DNA of 64,000 nucleotides from Pseudomonas fulva (lineage in GTDB: Bacteria > Pseudomonadota > Gammaproteobacteria > Pseudomonadales > Pseudomonadaceae). Positions 59,434 to 64,000 of this stretch are shown one piece after another; position 1 is the stretch's first letter; every line of letters starts with the position of its first letter. Below the pieces are notes generated by a model. It saw only the letters and a list, made by a program, of their open reading frames with translations. It was not told the DNA's origin and searched no databases. The position numbers and the translations under genes were made by a program. Location of the stretch: contig NZ_CP082928.1 in assembly GCF_023517795.1 (NCBI RefSeq), positions 1,984,001-2,048,000 of the forward strand, in the 5' to 3' direction.

Positions 59434-59670
59434 CAGACGAACTTACCCATAAAGGCTTAAACCAACCTTAATCGCAAGAAATGCGGTTGCCGTCGGAAGC
59501 GCATTTGTAACCGCATGCCACGCCGGCCAGATTCGGCCACGCAGCACGCAACTGCTCTAGACTGGGCTCGATGACGGCCCATCTAAAAACGCGCAGATGT
59601 CCCGCGTGTTACAGCGCCGTGCCGTCCATCAGGAATCAGACACGAGGTGAAGGTCACCGAAGGGAGGATC

Positions 59671-59700
59671 GATAGCCCGCACAGGCCGGTGCGAGCTATC
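59671..59700 (-). terminator. Hairpin after pgi
   Basis: On the minus strand GATAGCTCGCACCGG and CCTGTGCGGGCTATC form a 13-14-bp stem 18 bases after the pgi stop. The T-run is short (ATCGATCC), so it may be a weak terminator or a 3' stabiliser. Confidence 0.55.
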
Positions 59701-59717
59701 CAGGGGCCTTGCAGCGC

Positions 59718-61382
59718 TCAGCCGCGGTGGCGTCCGCGGAAGAAGTCGATCAGGCCCTGGGTGGAGCCGTCCTCGGCCGGCGGCTCGTCACTGCCGACCA
59801 TGCGCGAGTAGACGCCCTTGCCCAGTTCCTTGCCGAGTTCCACGCCCCACTGGTCGAAGGCATTGTTGCCCCAGATGACGCTCTGCACGAACACCTTGTG
59901 CTCGTACATGGCGATCAGCGCACCCAGGCGACGGGGGCTGACGCGCTCCATCACCAGGGTGTTGCTCGGCCGGTTGCCGGGGATCACCTTGTGCGGCGCC
60001 AGGCGCTGCACGTCGTCTTCGCCCATGCCCTTGGCACGCAGTTCGGCTTCCGCCTCCTCGCGGGACTTGCCGAGCATCAATGCCTGGCTCTGCGACAGGC
60101 AGTTGGCGTACAGCCACTGGTGGTGGTCGGCCACCGGGTTGTAGCTGCTCACCGGTACGATGAAGTCCGCCGGGATCAGCTGGGTGCCCTGGTGCAGCAA
60201 CTGGTGGTAGGCGTGCTGGCCGTTGCAACCCACGCCACCCCAGATCACCGGGCCGGTGGCCACGCTGACCGGCTGGCCATCGCCACGCACGCTCTTGCCG
60301 TTGGACTCCATGTCCAGCTGCTGCAGGTGCTTGGTGATGTTGCGCAGGTAGTGGTCGTACGGCAGGATGGCGTGGCTCTGGGCGTTCCAGAAGTTGCCGT
60401 ACCACACGCCCAGCAGGGCCAGCAGCACCGGCATGTTCTCCTCGAACGGCGCGGTCTTGAAGTGCTCGTCCATGCGGTAGGCACCGGACAGCAGCTCCTT
60501 GAAGTTGGACATGCCGATGGACAGCGCAATCGGCAGGCCGATGGCCGACCACAGCGAATAACGGCCGCCGACCCAATCCCACATCGGGAAGATGTTTTCC
60601 TCGCGGATGCCGAAGCTCACCGCCGCCTCGCGGTTGCTCGACACGGCGATGAAGTGGCGATACAGCTCGGACTCCGAACCACCCTGGGCCAGGTACCAGC
60701 CGCGTGCGGCCTGGGCGTTCTTCAGGGTCTCCAGGGTGCCGAAGGATTTCGACGAGACGATGAACAGGGTGGTCTCGGCGCGCAGCTTGGCGGCCAGTTC
60801 GTGGAACTCGCTGCCGTCGATATTGGCCAGGTAGTGGCAACGCACGCCACGCTGGGCGAACGGCAGCAGCGCTTCGGAGACCAGCTGCGGGCCGAGGAAG
60901 GAGCCGCCGATGCCGATGTTCACCACGTCGGTGATCGGCTTCTCGGTATAGCCGCGCCACAGGCCGTTGTGGATGCGCCCGACCAGCTCGGTCATCTGCT
61001 GCAGCACGCGCTGCACCTCGGGGATGATATCCACGCCATCGACTTCCACCTTGTCGCCCAGCGGGCGGCGCAGGGCGGTGTGCAGGGCCGGTCGTTTCTC
61101 GGTGTTGTTGAGCAGCTCGCCATCGAACAGCGCGCGGATGCCCTTCTCCAGCCCCACTTCACGGGCCAGGTTGACCAGCAGCTCGCGGGTCTCGGTGTTG
61201 ATCAGGTTCTTCGAGTAATCCAGGAACAGCCCGCAGCCGCTCAGGCTGAAGGTCTCGAAGCGCTTGGGGTCGGCGGCGAAGGCCTGGCGCATGCTGAAGC
61301 TGGCGAGGCGCTCGCGGTGCGCGACCAGGGCCTGCCAGCTTGGCAGTTGGGTGACATCCAGCGATGAAGAAAGATACGGCAT
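59718..61382 (-). CDS. pgi: Glucose-6-phosphate isomerase
   Basis: Pgi interconverts glucose 6-phosphate and fructose 6-phosphate. The 554-residue product has [20 protein letters not shown], the sugar-phosphate loop [17 protein letters not shown], the catalytic Glu in [38 protein letters not shown] with the His, and the C-terminal Lys in [21 protein letters not shown] sits before ATG 61382. It follows fructokinase on the same strand; fructose 6-phosphate from polyols can enter the Entner-Doudoroff route through this enzyme, since pseudomonads lack phosphofructokinase. Confidence 0.97.
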   Translation of the reverse strand: MPYLSSSLDVTQLPSWQALVAHRERLASFSMRQAFAADPKRFETFSLSGCGLFLDYSKNLINTETRELLVNLAREVGLEKGIRALFDGELLNNTEKRPALHTALRRPLGDKVEVDGVDIIPEVQRVLQQMTELVGRIHNGLWRGYTEKPITDVVNIGIGGSFLGPQLVSEALLPFAQRGVRCHYLANIDGSEFHELAAKLRAETTLFIVSSKSFGTLETLKNAQAARGWYLAQGGSESELYRHFIAVSSNREAAVSFGIREENIFPMWDWVGGRYSLWSAIGLPIALSIGMSNFKELLSGAYRMDEHFKTAPFEENMPVLLALLGVWYGNFWNAQSHAILPYDHYLRNITKHLQQLDMESNGKSVRGDGQPVSVATGPVIWGGVGCNGQHAYHQLLHQGTQLIPADFIVPVSSYNPVADHHQWLYANCLSQSQALMLGKSREEAEAELRAKGMGEDDVQRLAPHKVIPGNRPSNTLVMERVSPRRLGALIAMYEHKVFVQSVIWGNNAFDQWGVELGKELGKGVYSRMVGSDEPPAEDGSTQGLIDFFRGRHRG

Positions 61383-61505
61383 GAAGACTCCTTGGTTCGG
61401 GCCAGCCTCCTGGCCTCGCGAATTCGATTGCATGCCGTGGGACGCGTGCGTTGGCAAGTACGGCGTTGAAAATTGCCTACTACGCCTCGCGCCCCTGAAC
61501 GGCCT

Positions 61506-62441
61506 TTACTGCCCCAGCTCATGCCGATACGGCAGTTGCGGGCCAACCCGTGAACAGGTAAGCGCCGCCGCCTGCACGGCGAAATCGAGCATCGCAACGA
61601 GCGCCTCACGCGACAATGCCGCCAGGCCAGCCGGGCTGTCCAGCCCGTGCTGCACCAGGTAGGCGATGATCGCCGCCTGGAAGGTATCGCCAGCGCCCAC
61701 GGTGTCACGGGTGACCACCTGGCGGGCCGGCACCGACCAGTGCCCATGCTGCCGGCTGAACACGCTCGCGCCGGCGCTGCCGCGGGTCAGAAACACCACC
61801 TGGCAGCGCTGGGCCAGCCAGCGCTCGATGCTCGTCGACGGGGGAACGCCGGGATACAGCAACTCCAGGTCCTCCTCGCTGACCTTGATCAGATGCGCGT
61901 GGGCGGCAAAAGATTCAATTCGCTGCCGCCAGCGCTCGATATCGGGTGCCGGATTGAGGCGCACGTTGGGGTCCAGGCTGATCAGCCGCCGCTCGCTTTC
62001 ACGCTCCACCAGCGCCAGCAGGCTGTCGCCAACCGGCGCCACCACCAGGGAATAGGAGCCGACGTGCAGGCCGCTGACGGTCTCGTCGAGCACCGGTAAA
62101 TGCTCGGCCAGCACCTGACGATCGGCGCAGCCCTCGCCGCGGAACATGTACTGCGGCGAACCCTGGGCATCCAGGGCGACCATGGCCATGGTGGTCGGCG
62201 CGTCGCTGGCGACCAGGTAGCGATCGCTGACGCCCTCCTCGGCCAGCACCTGGCGCAGGCGCTGGCCAAGGTAATCGCTGGAGATACCGCCCAGCAGCGC
62301 CGAGTCGACGCCGAGGCGGCGCAGGCCGACCGCCACGTTGAACGGCGAGCCACCGGCGAGGGCCTTGAAATTCAGCTCGCTGCTGCGCTCGCCGGGGTTG
62401 CAGAAGAAATCGAACAGGGCTTCGCCGCATACCAGGTACAT
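61506..62441 (-). CDS. mtlZ: Fructokinase (PfkB family), polyol catabolism
   Basis: The 311-residue PfkB-type sugar kinase starts MYLVCGEALFDFFCNPGERS and has GGSPFNVAVGLRRLG (signature 1) and DTVGAGDTFQAAIIAYLVQ (signature 2 with the catalytic Asp). It probably makes fructose 6-phosphate from fructose. In P. fluorescens the mannitol/arabitol operon ends mtlY-mtlZ in this order, so the symbol rests on the neighbour and on the family. Confidence 0.88.
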   Translation of the reverse strand: MYLVCGEALFDFFCNPGERSSELNFKALAGGSPFNVAVGLRRLGVDSALLGGISSDYLGQRLRQVLAEEGVSDRYLVASDAPTTMAMVALDAQGSPQYMFRGEGCADRQVLAEHLPVLDETVSGLHVGSYSLVVAPVGDSLLALVERESERRLISLDPNVRLNPAPDIERWRQRIESFAAHAHLIKVSEEDLELLYPGVPPSTSIERWLAQRCQVVFLTRGSAGASVFSRQHGHWSVPARQVVTRDTVGAGDTFQAAIIAYLVQHGLDSPAGLAALSREALVAMLDFAVQAAALTCSRVGPQLPYRHELGQ

Positions 62442-62511
62442 GGGATCTCCGCGTCACGAAACAGGCGTATTCGCCCAGGGAAAAGGCCGGCGGCAGCGCC
62501 ACCGGCGTGGA

Positions 62512-63996
62512 TTATTGCAGCGCGCGCACCTGTTCGCGGTAACGCTGGTAAACGCCTTCGTAGGCGCGGCTGCGCAGCTCGTCGGGCTCGGCGCTGCGAG
62601 CGTCATCGAGGCTCACGCAGCGCTCGCAAAGGCTTTGCAGGCTCAACGCCTCGCCGTGCTGACGGCTCACGCACCAGGCCGCCTGGATCGCCGCGCCGAG
62701 CGCCGCCGCCTCGGTGTGCTGGGGGCAGACCACCGGCGCGCCCATGATGTCGGCGACGATCTGCCGCCAGGTCGCGCTCTTCGCGCCGCCACCGATCAGG
62801 CGGATGCCGTCGCTACGAATGCCGCTGTCGCGCAGCAGGTCGAGACCGTAGCGCAGGCCGAAGGTGGTGCCCTCCACCACAGCGCGGCAGAGGTTGGCGC
62901 GGGTCAGGTTGTCCGCCGTCAGCCCATGCAGGCTGGCGGTCGCCAGCGGCAGCGCCGGTACCCGCTCGCCATTGAGGAACGGCAGCATCAGCACGCCTGC
63001 GGCGCCGATGGGCGCCTCGCCGACCAGGGCGCCGAAGGTGTCGACATCCAGCCCCAGCAGGTCGCGGATCGCGCCGCTGGCGTTGGTCAGGTTCATGGTG
63101 CAGATCAGCGGCAGCCAGCCGCCGGACGACGAACAGAAGGTCGCCACCTGCGGGTGCGGGCTGACGCGCGGCTGCTCGGCGTAGGCGTACACCGTGCCCG
63201 AGGTGCCAAGGCTCATGGTGATCGCGCCCGGGGCGATGTTGCCGGTGCCGATGGCGCCCATCATGTTGTCGCCACCGCCGCTGGCAACCAGCGCCCAGGG
63301 GCTCAGGCCCAGACGCTCGGCGATCTGCGGGCGAATCGATCCGACGCACCGGTCGGATTCGATCAGCTCCGGCAGGGCGCGCACCAGGCCGCCTTCCGGG
63401 TCGATCAGCTCCAGCAGCTCGGTGTCCCAGGTGCGCCTACGCACGTTGAAATAACCGCTGCCGGAGGCATCACCGTACTCGGCGCAGGCGCGCCCGGTCA
63501 GCCAGTAGTTGAGGTAGTCGTGGGGCAGCAGGATGTGGGCGATACGGGCGAACACCTCGGGATGATGATCGCGGGTCCACAGCAGTTTCGACACCGTGTA
63601 GCCCGGCGCGATGGCCACGCCCAGGCGTTCCAGGGAGCCGCTGTCGCCACCGAGAAAATCCAGCAGGTGGGCGTTCTCGGCGGTCGATTCGGTGTCGCAC
63701 CACAGCTTGGCCGGGCGCAGCACCTCGCCCTGGGCATCGAGCAGCACCAGGCCGTGCTGCTGGCCGGACACGCCGATACCGAGAATCTCGCTGCCCGCCA
63801 CCCCGGCGTTCTGTAGAGCCTGGGCGGTGGCCTGCTCGAAGGCCAGCAGCCAGTCGGCCGGGTCCTGTTCGCGGCGGCCATTGGGGCCGCTGATCAGCTG
63901 GTGCGCCGCGCTGCCCTCGCCGAGCACCTTGCCGCTGTGGATATCGAGGATCAGCGCCTTGGTGCCCTGGGTGCCGCAATCGATGCCGAGGTACAT
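62512..63996 (-). CDS. mtlY: Xylulokinase (FGGY family), polyol catabolism
   Basis: The 494-residue product is a FGGY kinase starting MYLGIDCGTQGTKALILDIH, with GVSGQQHGLVLLD and WCDTESTAENAHLLDFLGG in the N-domain, and SLGTSGTVYAY and RLIGGGAKSATWRQIVADIM in the C-domain. It phosphorylates D-xylulose, the product of arabitol oxidation. It is 70 bases upstream of the fructokinase gene on the same strand. The start lies four bases from the window edge, so the ribosome site is not visible; expected upstream genes (polyol dehydrogenase, ABC transporter) are beyond the window. Confidence 0.9.
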   Translation of the reverse strand: MYLGIDCGTQGTKALILDIHSGKVLGEGSAAHQLISGPNGRREQDPADWLLAFEQATAQALQNAGVAGSEILGIGVSGQQHGLVLLDAQGEVLRPAKLWCDTESTAENAHLLDFLGGDSGSLERLGVAIAPGYTVSKLLWTRDHHPEVFARIAHILLPHDYLNYWLTGRACAEYGDASGSGYFNVRRRTWDTELLELIDPEGGLVRALPELIESDRCVGSIRPQIAERLGLSPWALVASGGGDNMMGAIGTGNIAPGAITMSLGTSGTVYAYAEQPRVSPHPQVATFCSSSGGWLPLICTMNLTNASGAIRDLLGLDVDTFGALVGEAPIGAAGVLMLPFLNGERVPALPLATASLHGLTADNLTRANLCRAVVEGTTFGLRYGLDLLRDSGIRSDGIRLIGGGAKSATWRQIVADIMGAPVVCPQHTEAAALGAAIQAAWCVSRQHGEALSLQSLCERCVSLDDARSAEPDELRSRAYEGVYQRYREQVRALQ

Positions 63997-64000
63997 GGCT

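Larger units (their letters stand above)
59357..59717. other. Intergenic region between pgi and the carbonic anhydrase gene
   Basis: These 361 bases hold a perfect palindrome at 59414-59429 near the carbonic anhydrase start and a hairpin at 59671-59700 near the pgi stop. The middle (about 59470-59660) shows no open frame with coding character and no match to the other repeats in the window. Confidence 0.45.

Overview
The window is GC-rich, gene-dense chromosomal DNA from a Pseudomonas (Gammaproteobacteria). Gene content and order show this: ilvA-rpiA, serA beside a D-2-hydroxyglutarate dehydrogenase, radC/coaBC-dut-algC-argB, engB-[ErsA sRNA]-polA, znuA/zur-znuCB, metNIQ, and a complete hasISRADEF heme-acquisition operon. 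From memory, the single-copy blocks match three separate parts of the P. aeruginosa PAO1 map (around ilvA1/rpiA/serA, around rpmB/radC/algC/argB, and around polA/znu/met). They are joined here, so this is a different arrangement from PAO1, probably another species of the genus. I see no prophage, IS transposase, integrase, CRISPR array, tRNA or rRNA.

Layout. 1-1012: the end of a hybrid histidine kinase and a single-domain response regulator. 1020-6739: a small membrane protein, ilvA, rpiA, two tandem SdiA-regulated/CarP-like beta-propeller proteins and a CarO-like OB-fold protein. Upstream of the last gene are three GCTTAA hexamers at exact 11-bp spacing, a likely response-regulator site. 6866-13664: a repeat, an FAH-family hydrolase, D-2-hydroxyglutarate dehydrogenase divergent from serA, a 2OG-Fe(II) oxygenase, a DUF2059 protein, an alpha/beta hydrolase and a thioredoxin-like protein. 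13782-26173: a penicillin/AHL-acylase family protein, rpmGB, an oligopeptide-type binding protein, a phytase-like protein, radC, coaBC, dut, algC with a long membrane-anchored N-terminal extension, and argB. 26180-31749: repeats, a TakP-like TRAP transporter, a hexose-6-phosphate mutarotase and engB. 31893-35008: the ErsA sRNA with its AlgU promoter, and polA. 35083-44057: a DUF2782 protein, thrB, a VTT membrane protein, the zinc module with two Zur boxes, a lipoprotein and metNIQ. 44136-55857: GFA and YbaN proteins, heme oxygenase, and the has operon with Fur boxes. 56065-59356: a Sco protein, then a SulP permease with a carbonic anhydrase. 59718-63996: pgi and the mtlZ/mtlY end of a polyol catabolism cluster that continues past the window edge.

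How the genes work together. HasI/HasS/HasR form a heme-sensing cell-surface signalling relay. HasA is the exported hemophore and HasDEF its type I exporter. HemO downstream can open imported heme. ZnuABC under Zur forms a high-affinity zinc uptake unit with histidine-rich stretches in several components. ErsA and algC, known in P. aeruginosa as regulator and target, both lie in the window about 7 kb apart. Fructokinase, xylulokinase and Pgi together feed polyol carbon into central metabolism.

Several families of short non-coding palindromic repeats are present in pairs: a 266-bp element with terminal inverted repeats and a related copy, two copies of a GTAGGGTGGA palindrome placed right after stop codons, a 115-bp imperfect palindrome, and two CCCGGGT hairpins. 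No entirely novel multi-gene system is evident. The most interesting points are the CarP duplication with its operator, the ErsA-algC pair, the HasA with a remodelled heme loop, and the repeat families.
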